From Prochlorococcus marinus str. MIT 9314 (GTDB taxonomy: Bacteria; Cyanobacteriota; Cyanobacteriia; PCC-6307; Cyanobiaceae): a stretch of 64,000 nucleotides of DNA. Below, one piece after another: positions 28,575 to 38,472 of this stretch. Positions within the stretch are counted from its first letter, which is position 1. Every line of letters begins with the position of its first letter. The stretch covers positions 186,001-250,000 of the forward strand of contig NZ_JNAO01000013.1 of NCBI RefSeq assembly GCF_000760035.1, read 5' to 3'. Made by a program: the position numbers and the translations under genes. The notes beneath the pieces were generated by a model, which saw nothing but the letters and a program-made list of their open reading frames with translations, did not search any database and had not been told where the DNA came from.

Positions 28575-29336
28575 TTATTTTGTGGATGATTGCAAAAAAC
28601 TACTATCTGAATGATATCTATGCACAGAAATTAAAAAATGTTCAGTTCCTTTATCCTTCTCGAGATCATGCTCAACGGCATGTAATCTTGATTGATCAAC
28701 ATATAACGCATCTCCATAAGACATAACTGATTGGACATTTATTTTGTCATTATTAAGGATATAATAAAGCCCTTGTTTTTTCAATTCAGATAAGCTTATT
28801 ATAGGAGCTGAAAATTGATGACTCCCAATAGGATCACGATGAATTGATAAATAACCTTTAGTTCTTGGGAAATGTTGATAACAAACTCTAACAAAATATT
28901 TCTTATTAAATAATCTATTAGATTTTAGACCGGTTAATTCAAAATAACCAGATCCCTTCTTTTCAATACAGTAAAGATTGTTGATTTGAAAAAAAAGGTT
29001 TAAAGGATCCTTTAAACCTATAAAGATAGACTCTGAATTTTTATTCCATGGGAAATAATTGTACTGTTCAAAATATCCATTTACAATACTTTTTTTATTT
29101 TGATAATTAGACTTCCTAAAATTAGGAGAACCTTCCTCAAAGCTATAGTATTCTGGAATAGATTTCTTTAAATCATTTATTGCTATTTGATGAATTTTTT
29201 TTAATTCATCAATATCTGAACAATTGAATATATAGTGACTTTCTTTTACTTTTTGATAAATATTATAAAAATCTTTAATTGAGATATTATTTGAAGTATT
29301 ATTTTTTTCTTCAAACATTTCCTTTATTAAATTCAC
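28575..29336 (-). CDS. 2OG-Fe(II) oxygenase-like protein
   Basis: The 253-residue protein is not a close match to a named family, but a jelly-roll iron site is visible. H166-x-D168 lies in YLSIHRDPIGSHQF, a distal His at 219 or 223 in QSRLHAVEHD, and an Arg at 240 in LISVHRY. GDALYVDQSRLHA is the usual turn before the distal His. The N-terminal 110 residues are unassigned. It is the first gene of the six-gene operon; 170 bases upstream carry its promoter. Confidence 0.68.
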   Translation of the reverse strand: MNLIKEMFEEKNNTSNNISIKDFYNIYQKVKESHYIFNCSDIDELKKIHQIAINDLKKSIPEYYSFEEGSPNFRKSNYQNKKSIVNGYFEQYNYFPWNKNSESIFIGLKDPLNLFFQINNLYCIEKKGSGYFELTGLKSNRLFNKKYFVRVCYQHFPRTKGYLSIHRDPIGSHQFSAPIISLSELKKQGLYYILNNDKINVQSVMSYGDALYVDQSRLHAVEHDLEKDKGTEHFLISVHRYHSDSSFLQSSTK

Positions 29337-29506
29337 ATATAATTTTCTAATTATAAATCATATATAGATTTTTTCTAGTTGATTAAAGAATTTTCATTTC
29401 AGGTGAATTTTCTTTTTTAAAAGAGTTTAAATGTAAGGGTTATTAAAAAAGAAACATTAAAAATTCCAAAGAAATTAAGGTAAATAAAAAATAATATTTT
29501 TGATAA

Positions 29507-30976
29507 CTAAGTTATGTATTTAAAGAACTTATGATTTATAAACTTAAAAAATACTAGAAATTCAATCCATGGCATAACTGGATAAAAATATCTATGTTCT
29601 AGACCGTTAAAGATTCCAACAAACATTATTAAATTTGTGCTTAGTACTAATAAACTGCCAATAAGAATAGAATTATTTTGGATTAAATTATAATTATTTT
29701 GAGAGAAAAGATTTATCGGGTTGAATAATCTAATAAAGATTAATATGTATTTAAAATAAAGTGAAAAAAGAAATAATCTATATACAAAAATAAGTAATTT
29801 AAAAAAAATTTTAGTTATTAATTCACCATTAAATATAGAAAATTTTGCATCTAAGCCTATTTGTAAAGGCCAGCCCCAAGAATTTAATGGATGCAATAAA
29901 AGACTTAAAGATTTAATAATGATCAAGAAAGAATTTCCTAAAATACCGTTTGTTTTAATCCTATTCTTTGCTAATTGATTAAAAATTTCTTCTTCATTTT
30001 TGGTAAATCCCCTTTTTATTAATGGATTATCTTCATTTAATATTTGCTTTATTTCTTTAAGGTCTGAATCATTTTTAGAGATGAAAGGATTCCATTTTGT
30101 ATTTATCACAATTTTCTTTCTGTCACCACTCTTGCGGTTGTAAATAGGAAACATAGCTGATGCATATTCATATTCAGTTAATGAAAATGTCGAAACCCAG
30201 TTCTTATATCCTTCACTATTTACAGGCGAATTGTTTGGTCTAGATCTAAAAGGAGTATTGTTTCCATATTTCATATCTCTTAATCCCCATGGAATTATAG
30301 TAAGCATTAAAATTAAAGAAAAAGAAAGAAAAGCTTTTATAAATTTTTTAATTCCATAATTCTGTAAAGTAATTAAAAAGTGAGGAATGATAAATATTAT
30401 TGATGTGGGTCTAAATAAAACTGCTAAAATTGTAAACAGAATTATCCTTAAGTAAATAAATTTAAAATATTCTAGTCCTGCTTTTAGTTTAATAAATTCA
30501 GCTAAAAGGAGAACACTAAATATGTAAAGCACAGGCTCAATTAATAAATATCTTGAATAACCAAATGATATGGGAGAGAACCCAATCATAAAAATTAAAG
30601 TATAAATTTTTTTTTCTTCTAACCCATATTTTAAAAGAGTATTTGATAAATAAATAACAGAACTTATTGCAAGTATTGAGACAAGACTTGGGATCATTTT
30701 ATCAGTGAAGCCTATTGATTTTAAAAACCAAATAAAATAAGGATAAGCAGGGAAATAACCACCACTTAAAGGTTGACATTCTCCTAAATTATCGGTGAAT
30801 GCGAAACCACATCCCTGATTTATATTTTCAGCTACTTCTAAATAAAAAAGAGAATCAGCAGTAGTAATTGAATTGAAATAAATATAAATAATTCTAGGTA
30901 AAACTAATAAGAAAAAAATAATAATCCATTTACTTCTAAAATTTAATTTCTCAAAAAAGATTATTGTTTTTCTCAT
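29507..30976 (-). CDS. GT-C membrane glycosyltransferase (GT39/ArnT-like)
   Basis: The 489-residue protein has about ten to eleven helices. The first exocytoplasmic loop contains TADSLFYLEVAENINQGCGF, the position of the catalytic acid in GT39-like enzymes, and a PLSGGYFPAYPYFIWFL motif. A mid-protein soluble loop (about 240-330) precedes further helices, and the C-terminus has GLEHRYFYPVMPWIEF, typical of this group. It probably moves a sugar from polyprenyl phosphate to a surface acceptor. It stands alone, divergent from the aminotransferase gene. Confidence 0.75.
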   Translation of the reverse strand: MRKTIIFFEKLNFRSKWIIIFFLLVLPRIIYIYFNSITTADSLFYLEVAENINQGCGFAFTDNLGECQPLSGGYFPAYPYFIWFLKSIGFTDKMIPSLVSILAISSVIYLSNTLLKYGLEEKKIYTLIFMIGFSPISFGYSRYLLIEPVLYIFSVLLLAEFIKLKAGLEYFKFIYLRIILFTILAVLFRPTSIIFIIPHFLITLQNYGIKKFIKAFLSFSLILMLTIIPWGLRDMKYGNNTPFRSRPNNSPVNSEGYKNWVSTFSLTEYEYASAMFPIYNRKSGDRKKIVINTKWNPFISKNDSDLKEIKQILNEDNPLIKRGFTKNEEEIFNQLAKNRIKTNGILGNSFLIIIKSLSLLLHPLNSWGWPLQIGLDAKFSIFNGELITKIFFKLLIFVYRLFLFSLYFKYILIFIRLFNPINLFSQNNYNLIQNNSILIGSLLVLSTNLIMFVGIFNGLEHRYFYPVMPWIEFLVFFKFINHKFFKYIT

Positions 30977-31084
30977 GAAAATTAAAAATAATTAATTTTT
31001 ATACTACTAGAAAAAATCACAGAATAATTTATAGTAGTAGATAAATACATTTAATAATGTAGCCTTATTTATTAGAAAAATGTT

Positions 31085-32224
31085 GTGATCCCTTTTAACA
31101 AACCATACCTCACTGGAAAGGAATTAGAGTATATAAAACAAGCATATAACCTAAATCAACTTTCAGGAGATGGCTTCTTTACGAGGAAATGTAAAAAGTG
31201 GTTAGAAATTAATACTAGTACTAATTCCGCTCTCCTAACCAATTCTTGTACGGCTGCCCTTGAAATGGCTGCAATACTTGCAGATATAAAAAATGGTGAT
31301 GAAATAATAATGCCTTCCTATACTTTCGTTTCTACTGCTAACGCATTCGTATTAAGAGGCGGAATACCAGTTTTCGTAGATATAGATCCAAATACTTTGA
31401 ATATGGATTACAAACTAATTGAAAGATTAATAAATGAAAAAACAAAGGCTATAGTACCTGTTCATTATGCAGGCTTTAGTTGCGAAATGGATGAGATAAT
31501 AAAAATTTCAAAGAAATATAATCTATTGATTATTGAAGATGCAGCACAAGGAGTGATGTCAAAGTATAAAAGTAGAGCACTTGGTTCTATTGGGGATTTA
31601 GGTTGTTACTCTTTCCATGAAACTAAAAACATATTTGCGGGAGAAGGTGGGGCAATTCTTATAAATAATAAAGAATTTGAAGAAAGAGCCAACTACATAA
31701 GAGAGAAAGGGACAAATCGTTCATTATTTAATAAAGGGAAAATTGATAAATATAGTTGGGTAGATATTGGTTCATCATTTCTTCCTGGAGAATTAATAGC
31801 AGCATTTCTTTTTGCTCAAATGGAAAAAGCAGAGGAAATTACTAGGGAAAGATTAAAGATTTGGAATTTCTATAAAAATGGATTAAAAATTATGGATGAA
31901 GAAGGATTTGTATCAATTCCAAAGTTGCAAAAGGATAGAGAACATAACGGTCATATTTTCTATTTGATTCACAAAAATAACTTTGAAAGAGATTTATTTA
32001 TTCAGAAAATGAGAGATAAGGAAGTAAACGTAGTTTTTCACTATATTCCACTCCATAATTCCCCTTATGCAAAGAAACATTTTAATTTAACAAGTCAAAA
32101 GTTAAAATACACTGAATCAATTTTCAATAGAATTTCTAGAATACCCTTATGGCTAGGAGTAAATAAAGAATATGTCTTAAATGCAGTAATAGAGAGTTTA
32201 TATGAAATTAAAAAAGAAATTTGA
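31085..32224 (+). CDS. DegT/DnrJ aminotransferase, RffA/WecE-like
   Basis: This PLP enzyme family makes amino-sugar nucleotides; WecE/RffA makes dTDP-4-amino-4,6-dideoxygalactose. The 379 residues include IPFNKPYLTGKELEYI, TNSCTAALEMAAIL (PLP phosphate site), GDEIIMPSYTFVSTANAF, IIEDAAQGVMSKYK (Asp pairing with the PLP ring), and SFHETKNIFAGEGGA with the Schiff-base Lys. The start is GTG at 31085. No matching acetyltransferase or dTDP-sugar gene is adjacent, so the exact sugar is unproven. Confidence 0.88.
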   Translation: MIPFNKPYLTGKELEYIKQAYNLNQLSGDGFFTRKCKKWLEINTSTNSALLTNSCTAALEMAAILADIKNGDEIIMPSYTFVSTANAFVLRGGIPVFVDIDPNTLNMDYKLIERLINEKTKAIVPVHYAGFSCEMDEIIKISKKYNLLIIEDAAQGVMSKYKSRALGSIGDLGCYSFHETKNIFAGEGGAILINNKEFEERANYIREKGTNRSLFNKGKIDKYSWVDIGSSFLPGELIAAFLFAQMEKAEEITRERLKIWNFYKNGLKIMDEEGFVSIPKLQKDREHNGHIFYLIHKNNFERDLFIQKMRDKEVNVVFHYIPLHNSPYAKKHFNLTSQKLKYTESIFNRISRIPLWLGVNKEYVLNAVIESLYEIKKEI

Positions 32225-32619
32225 ATACTTTAAGTAATCATCAAAGATAGTTTTTTATTTCTTTAATAACTTAATTTATTTTTTGCAATTAAAATTTTTT
32301 TTGAAAATCGCTAGATATTATTATGAATAAAGTCTATTTTTAAAATATCATGAGAGGCTGGGAGATACTATTTATCTTGTATTTAAAAAATAATTTAATC
32401 AATAATCTCTAATTAAAATATTTATTTAGATTATTAAATTAAATATTTTGCATTGACTAATTTTTTATTCGCTCCACTCAATATTGTATGGTAGTTTACT
32501 TTTTTAGTTTTCGTCATTTCTATCTATTTGCCAAACCATCTTGCCAAAGACCTCTCTTACTCTAAATTTGACTCTTTACTTTTGATCAAATTAATAAAAA
32601 GGAATATGAAATTTGTTTT
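32225..32619. other. 395-bp gap with two micro-ORFs, possible relic
   Basis: The gap lies between convergent genes, where little promoter DNA is expected. On the minus strand two short protein-like pieces occur end to end: an open stretch to a stop near 32510 reading KFRVREVFGKMVWQIDRN, then a 27-codon ORF at 32434-32517 (MTKTKKVNYHTILSGANKKL). Both are less A/T extreme than the rest. I do not recognise either. They may be a small gene or a decaying gene end. Confidence 0.35.
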
Positions 32620-33309
32620 TTATTGGTTAAAAGCATAAATACCATTTGAATATTTAGAAAACCTTGAGGTTCTAAAAGGTAATGATTTGAATTCCAAAGT
32701 TTTTTGAATATCTAAATCTGAATTGTATTTTAATTCTAAAACAACAGAGTTATCTTGAATTGGTTTTAATTTTAGGATATTTGCATTTATAAATGGCTTC
32801 ATATATTTAATTTGATAATCTAAAGTTATCCTTAATGTTTTTTCTCTATTAAGAAAATATCTTCTTAGATAAGAGCAATAAAGAGTCGGATTTATAAAAT
32901 CTAACAAGAATGGATATTGAGAAGCAAATTTCCTATTTGAATTTATTGCTCTAATAGATTGAAATGTAAAAGGTTTTGAAATATCTATTTCTTCTAAATT
33001 AAAAATATTTTTAGAACCTACATCACCATTTTTTGACTTAATTTCTAAACTTGGTTTTATTAAATTATTTTCACCATACCATCTAATTCTTACTTTATTT
33101 CTAGTCATGATTCCGGAAACCGAGTCGTTATAAGATTCATAATCAAAATTATCTAAATAAATACTATTTACTTTTCTTTCTTTATAAATTTCATTAAATT
33201 GTGAGGGGTGAAACTTTATTAGGTCAAAAATTTCGTTTAATAATTCTTTGGAACAAGACATTTTTCTTTCATATCTGTATTTATTTTTATCTAATAGTTT
33301 CTTTTCCAT
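32620..33309 (-). CDS. VTC-domain protein (polyphosphate-polymerase-like)
   Basis: The VTC domain is a triphosphate-tunnel fold; yeast Vtc4 uses it to make polyphosphate from ATP. Tunnel signatures are visible: KYRYERKM at the start, VRIRWYG, the E-x-K pairs in SLEIKSKNG and VVLELKYN, and RTSRFSKYSNG at the end. The frame opens at 33339, but ATG 33309 (MEKKLLDKNKYRYERK) is the better start, giving 229 residues and a 23-base overlap with the CotH gene. Catalysis is inferred from the fold only. Confidence 0.83.
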   Translation of the reverse strand: MEKKLLDKNKYRYERKMSCSKELLNEIFDLIKFHPSQFNEIYKERKVNSIYLDNFDYESYNDSVSGIMTRNKVRIRWYGENNLIKPSLEIKSKNGDVGSKNIFNLEEIDISKPFTFQSIRAINSNRKFASQYPFLLDFINPTLYCSYLRRYFLNREKTLRITLDYQIKYMKPFINANILKLKPIQDNSVVLELKYNSDLDIQKTLEFKSLPFRTSRFSKYSNGIYAFNQ

Positions 33310-35989
33310 AAAACCTCCCATACAAATAATCAAATACATTTTCTACATTTGGAGAATAATTTTTATTATTAATTGAAATACTGGAATCTTTTTCAAGTAA
33401 GTACAATTTTGGAATATTAAATAATTTTAAATTGTCTTTATTTTTTGTATTTATTATTATTGTTCCTGGTCCAAATTCAGGTTTCTTTTGAAAAGCTGCA
33501 AAACCTAATGCACTATTAATTATAGTAATTTCATTTGCCTCTATAATTGAATTATCTTTACTAGCAAAGCCAATTGCGGATTCTGAAATGTATATATTAT
33601 TTCCTCTAAAATTACTTGCTTCTCCAACGCTTATTGCTTTATCTCCAACATTTTTTATTACTGCATTCTCAAGAAATATATCAGTTCCAGATATATCAAT
33701 AGCATCATTACCAATATCATTGAATTTTAAATTAATTAAAGTCCCTTCTCCGAAATCAATATCAATTGCATCAGATTTTATATTATAAAAATAAGAATCT
33801 TTGATATCAAATTTTGATCTTATTATATTTAATGCATCTTCAGAATTATTTGAAGAGAAACGTGCATTTGATATATTTACAGGTGATTGATAAAAAGTTA
33901 CTGAACTTGTAATTCCCCAAGCTTTTTCATATGGGAAAGAAAGATTTTCAAATAATACATTTTCTATTTTAGATAAACCATTAGCATTTAAGACTAAGAT
34001 ACCTTTGCCCCCATCTTTTGCATTAATAGTTATTAGATTATCTTTTGTACCTACAAGTTCAATAGGTCCTCTCAGTAAAATCAATCCATCTTTTGATAAT
34101 GTCAATTTCACATCTTTGTTAGCCTTAAGGGTATATCCAGATGGAACTATTAATGGATAATTAATTAGCCAATTTCCTTTTTTAATGGTAATTATTTTTT
34201 TCTTATGATCATGATCCAAGAAATCAAATTCAAATGAATTAGAATTTTTTCTCATAATATCTTTGGAAGAATCTTGGAAAGACAATTTAGGATATTGCCT
34301 AACAACCGTACTTAAGACCTTTGAAGTGCCTAAAACTTTGTATTTAAGTACAAATTGATCAGAGGGATCTATATCTTTATTAATTCTTTTGCCAATAACC
34401 TTTCTTTCAAATTCTAATTTCTCATAAAATGGGATATTAAAATTTGATCTGGTAGAAAGAATATAATTAGTTTTAGGTTTATATATGATATTTCCGAAAT
34501 TTAAATTTAAAATTTGAATTGGGAAGCTTTGTCTGTTTGAAACTGAAATATTTATTTGATCGTTATTATTTTGCTCAATATGCGCATTTATTGGGCTTTT
34601 AGGAAATATTAATTTCCTAATAACTTGTTGATTATGATTTATGTATTTTTTATCAAATCTATACCAATGATATGAACTTTTTAAGTATTTTAGTTCTTTT
34701 TTAATCAACGTATTATTTCTTTTTAGAAATTCATCCCAAAATTCATTTTTACTTATTCTTTCTAAAGCTTTTAAATATTCTTTTACAAAGTTTTCATCTT
34801 CAAAAAAACGAGCCAATGCACCTTTATTATTTGAAAGATTTAGAATTTTATTTCCTCCTTGAGCATCAAATCCAATTGGTATAAATTTTTTAGTAACTGG
34901 ATTTAAATAAAACCTCATATTATTCCAGTAAAGTGAATGTTCTGAGCCTGTTAAATCAACTATTGCTATGAAGGAAGCTAATTTTTTAATTTCAAAAACT
35001 TCTGATGTTTTAAGATCATTATTTAGAAAACGTTCTAAAAGGTTGACTCCTAAAAAATACTGATTTTTTAATTTTGGATTGGCGAAAATTTGTTTTTCCT
35101 TAAAAACCTCAATTGACCTTGTTAATACTTCTTCATCAAAATTATTGGGTTCCTTAGACTTCAATCCAATAGAATTTGAAGCCTCCAGCCAATATGGATT
35201 CTCATCTAGAGAAAGTATAGGTCCCTCACGAAATTTATTATTTTCAATAAGGATTTTATCGAAATGCTCTTCTAATGCATATGTGCCTAAATTTTTGCCA
35301 TTAATATAAAGTTCAACAAACTTGTATCTTAAAGAAGGTAGACCTTCATCTTTTAAAAGAAGATGGAAAATAAATTCAGAAAAATAATTTCTTGTTTGAG
35401 GGGACTGCAGAGAAAATTTTCTCATGCCATAAACTGATTTATTATCTCTAATTTTAATTCGATATGACCATTTTTTCCCTGCCAAATGATTTAATCGATC
35501 TCCTTTTAATCTGATTTTTGCCCTTAAGGTTTCTCCACCTTTAGAAATATTTGCTTTTGCAATATCTTCTTTAGAAGTTATTAAAATTGATTTTGTAAAT
35601 GCTTTATTTCTAGCATTTATTATTTTATCAAATTCAGTTTGTTTAATATCAATAAATATGTTCTCTCTTTTTATTAAAAAACTAGAAAGATAGTTAAAGG
35701 TAATATCTGGTATTCTTTTTATATTTTTTAAATAAGTTTTTAGGTAGGGATCATTGACATTTTGTAAAATTATCTCTTTTTGGTTTGCAAGAAATGATTG
35801 TTTCCAAATAAATTTGGAACTTCCTAATAATATTTGTGAAGTTCCTAAAATCAAAGGCGGTGATAAAATAATGCATAAAATCTTTTTATTATTAGGAATT
35901 TTTTTTAACTTATTAAAAATCTTGGTTGAAAGTATTTTAAATTTTGAATTTTTAAATTTTTTTCGAGGAAAATTTTTTATTACTAACAA
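33287..35989 (-). CDS. CotH-like kinase domain plus parallel beta-helix
   Basis: The 900-residue protein has a basic N-terminus and one anchor helix (about 38-58). A CotH domain follows: KIRLKGDRLNHLAGKKWSYR, GMRKFSLQSPQTRNY, ELYINGKNLGTYALEEHFDK and IPIGFDAQGG, the last with the metal-binding Asp. From about 620 to 850 it has right-handed beta-helix repeats rich in N, D and I (NNSEDALNI, KSDAIDIDFG, GNDAIDISG). CotH proteins are secreted protein kinases in spores. Here the helix domain may bind a polymer. It sits between DUF4956 and VTC genes, a known grouping. Confidence 0.82.
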   Translation of the reverse strand: MLVIKNFPRKKFKNSKFKILSTKIFNKLKKIPNNKKILCIILSPPLILGTSQILLGSSKFIWKQSFLANQKEIILQNVNDPYLKTYLKNIKRIPDITFNYLSSFLIKRENIFIDIKQTEFDKIINARNKAFTKSILITSKEDIAKANISKGGETLRAKIRLKGDRLNHLAGKKWSYRIKIRDNKSVYGMRKFSLQSPQTRNYFSEFIFHLLLKDEGLPSLRYKFVELYINGKNLGTYALEEHFDKILIENNKFREGPILSLDENPYWLEASNSIGLKSKEPNNFDEEVLTRSIEVFKEKQIFANPKLKNQYFLGVNLLERFLNNDLKTSEVFEIKKLASFIAIVDLTGSEHSLYWNNMRFYLNPVTKKFIPIGFDAQGGNKILNLSNNKGALARFFEDENFVKEYLKALERISKNEFWDEFLKRNNTLIKKELKYLKSSYHWYRFDKKYINHNQQVIRKLIFPKSPINAHIEQNNNDQINISVSNRQSFPIQILNLNFGNIIYKPKTNYILSTRSNFNIPFYEKLEFERKVIGKRINKDIDPSDQFVLKYKVLGTSKVLSTVVRQYPKLSFQDSSKDIMRKNSNSFEFDFLDHDHKKKIITIKKGNWLINYPLIVPSGYTLKANKDVKLTLSKDGLILLRGPIELVGTKDNLITINAKDGGKGILVLNANGLSKIENVLFENLSFPYEKAWGITSSVTFYQSPVNISNARFSSNNSEDALNIIRSKFDIKDSYFYNIKSDAIDIDFGEGTLINLKFNDIGNDAIDISGTDIFLENAVIKNVGDKAISVGEASNFRGNNIYISESAIGFASKDNSIIEANEITIINSALGFAAFQKKPEFGPGTIIINTKNKDNLKLFNIPKLYLLEKDSSISINNKNYSPNVENVFDYLYGRFYGKETIR

Positions 35990-35991
35990 TA

Positions 35992-36696
35992 TTAAGCTCC
36001 GATGATATTACTCGTATCAATAAAGTCGTAAGTTATTTTATCCGAAATTGATTTTAAATTTTTCTTTAATGCCAATAAGCTGTTAACATCATTAATTACT
36101 ATTGAAAAAAATAATTCATTAATTTTTTCATTCTGACTAGAGATTCTTTTCAAAGAAACATAATCACAAAATTTGTTTATTTTTTCCAAAATTTCCGATT
36201 CTGATATATCACAAGGCATTGTTAAAAATAAGCTAAAAGAGCCTTCTTTTGATTTAGATGAAGATCTCCTTGATTTTGACCTCAAGTATACATAGATAGA
36301 AACAAACAAAAAACCTAAAACAGCTAATAAATATTGATCTGCACCAACTGATAACCCAAACGCAATACATAGAAATAAATAAGTAAGTTCTTCGGGATCC
36401 TTAATTGGAGTTCTAAATCTTACAATTGAGAGGGCTCCTACAAGTCCAAGAGATAATGCTAGAGAAGATTTGACTACTGAGATAACAATCATAGTGGCTA
36501 TACCAAGTAGTTGAAAAGTTGATGCAAAAGAATGCCTATTAGAAACACTCTTACCATATCTAATAAAAATGAAACCTAATCCATATGATATTGCAGTAAC
36601 TAAAATTAATTTAAATATAAATTCAAATGGGGATGACGGAGAATTAAGTGAATATGCCGAGCTATCAATTAGGGGAGCAGTTAAAAACATTATCAT
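35992..36696 (-). CDS. DUF4956 membrane protein
   Basis: The 234-residue protein has three to four helices (about 25-48, 60-90, 105-135) and a C-terminal soluble ACT-like domain of about 80 residues. The loop VGALSIVRFRTPIKDPEEL is the DUF4956 hallmark. The family nearly always travels with VTC and CotH genes, as here, 2 bases before the CotH start. It may export or regulate the polymer made by the VTC protein. It heads the three-gene operon, with a 259-base divergent promoter region upstream. Confidence 0.87.
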   Translation of the reverse strand: MIMFLTAPLIDSSAYSLNSPSSPFEFIFKLILVTAISYGLGFIFIRYGKSVSNRHSFASTFQLLGIATMIVISVVKSSLALSLGLVGALSIVRFRTPIKDPEELTYLFLCIAFGLSVGADQYLLAVLGFLFVSIYVYLRSKSRRSSSKSKEGSFSLFLTMPCDISESEILEKINKFCDYVSLKRISSQNEKINELFFSIVINDVNSLLALKKNLKSISDKITYDFIDTSNIIGA

Positions 36697-36955
36697 TGTT
36701 AAGTAATAATATTATAAATTAATAATATCAGGGATATAAATCTTATTTTAAAATTTTTAATTTTAACTTTTAGAAATTTTATTGAAGATAAAAAAATATC
36801 TTGATTTAAATCCTAGATAACACTTAGATTGGTATTATAAAGTATAAAAAAATATTAAAATTGAAAATTAAGAACATTTTTTTTTTCCTGCAGATTGTAG
36901 TAGAGAAACTTTCGAAAGAGCTACTTCACTCTCCCGAATAATACTCTCACTAATA

Positions 36956-38416
36956 TTGATTCATAGGTATCTAGACCTTCTATATTCTTCTCCTTACCCA
37001 AATGATCAAATACTAAAAATTGTTATAGCTTTTTTCTCTTCTTTATTAGTTTTTCTTGGAATATTTACTCCAGTCTTCTTGCCGGTTTTGGCATTTACTA
37101 ATTCGTTTATATCTGTAAACTTAACATGTCAATTAGTGTTAATAACATGTTTAGTGATTTTCCTCGGAAATGGTTGGAGTTATTATTCTTTCGATAAAAT
37201 TTTGGCTAAGAGTTCTTCAATATACCAATACTTTATTTACTATTCAAATTCAATTACATTTAATATTAATATTATACGAACCATAGGTGTATACCTTTGG
37301 GGTGGAGTATGTATATCTGCATTATCATTTCATTTTAAAGATCCAAGTTGGATAAATGGAACAGCAGTCCTTACATTGCTTCGAACACCTTATTTAAATG
37401 ACTATTATGAATATTTCAACCAACTTAATACTAATTTTCTATTAGTGCTTTCAAGGCTGTCCCTATATGGAATGGCGATTTGGGAGCTCATTCTTTGGCC
37501 TATTCCTGGTATAAAATTAATTAGGCGAATTACATTTGTATGGGGGATTTTATTTTTCATATCTAGTATAGTTTTTATCAACCTATCATATTTGCCTTAT
37601 GTTGAGTTGCTATTTTGGGTCCTTATATATAGACCTGATATAGTTTCCTTTACTTTTCTGGATAAAGGGAATATTTCTACTAGATTTTCTCCTATAGCTT
37701 CCAAAAGTTTCTCAAAAATTATTATCATAATAAAAAATTTTATTAGACTATCAGCAATAGGTTCTTTAATAGTATCTAACGTCCTAAATATATATATTTT
37801 AAATTTTGAAAATAGCTCTAGAACGAGCTTTTTTAGGAAGATTTATAATAATAGATACTATAAAAGATGGAATTATTTATGGGGACAGGCTGAGGTTAAT
37901 GTCTTTAATGAATATGATCTTCATATGAATCGTTATTCAACAGTCATTTGTAGAATTACTAATTCAAATGACATTCAACTAGTTCCTTTTCAGGATTTAA
38001 ATGGTGGAAGACTCGAATATCTAGCAAATGACTCTTTCTATTTTAACAATAGCCTTACATTTCAAAGAGGATCTATTTATTTAAATTGGGAAAATCTTAG
38101 AGATAGGGAACAACTCTTAAAAGATTGGAGACCATTAGTCTCAAGAGTTATTGAATTTGATTACGCAGTTCACAAGTATAGTAAAAATATAAAAAAATAT
38201 AAGGTATTTTTACTAGAAAATAAACCATATTATTTTAAATCTAATTTTTTGGCGGGTTGGAATATAGATGGTGATCCAATAATTAGAGAAACTCAAAGTT
38301 TAAATACTATTTCAATGCAAAAACAAATAGGATTTTCAAGACTTTCTATTCCTCCAGGCCACTTTAATTCTTACAACAGAAGCTTACAAACATTGAAAAA
38401 ATATTGTGTTAAGTAG
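36956..38416 (+). CDS. HTTM-like (vitamin K carboxylase-like) membrane protein
   Basis: The 486-residue protein has about eight helices in its first 260 residues, then a soluble C-terminal part. The helical half resembles HTTM proteins (horizontally transferred transmembrane domain, related to vitamin-K-dependent gamma-carboxylase): RTIGVYLWGGVCISALSFHF and LLSRLSLYGMAIWELILWP-type helices. The C-terminus has DLHMNRYSTVICRI and WNIDGDPIIRETQ. The start is TTG at 36956. A DCC1-like thioredoxin-fold gene, the usual HTTM partner, lies just downstream. Function is unknown. Confidence 0.65.
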   Translation: MIHRYLDLLYSSPYPNDQILKIVIAFFSSLLVFLGIFTPVFLPVLAFTNSFISVNLTCQLVLITCLVIFLGNGWSYYSFDKILAKSSSIYQYFIYYSNSITFNINIIRTIGVYLWGGVCISALSFHFKDPSWINGTAVLTLLRTPYLNDYYEYFNQLNTNFLLVLSRLSLYGMAIWELILWPIPGIKLIRRITFVWGILFFISSIVFINLSYLPYVELLFWVLIYRPDIVSFTFLDKGNISTRFSPIASKSFSKIIIIIKNFIRLSAIGSLIVSNVLNIYILNFENSSRTSFFRKIYNNRYYKRWNYLWGQAEVNVFNEYDLHMNRYSTVICRITNSNDIQLVPFQDLNGGRLEYLANDSFYFNNSLTFQRGSIYLNWENLRDREQLLKDWRPLVSRVIEFDYAVHKYSKNIKKYKVFLLENKPYYFKSNFLAGWNIDGDPIIRETQSLNTISMQKQIGFSRLSIPPGHFNSYNRSLQTLKKYCVK

Positions 38417-38472
38417 CACTATAAATTTCAATAGAAATCATAATATTTTTAAAGATGATTGATCATTAACTT

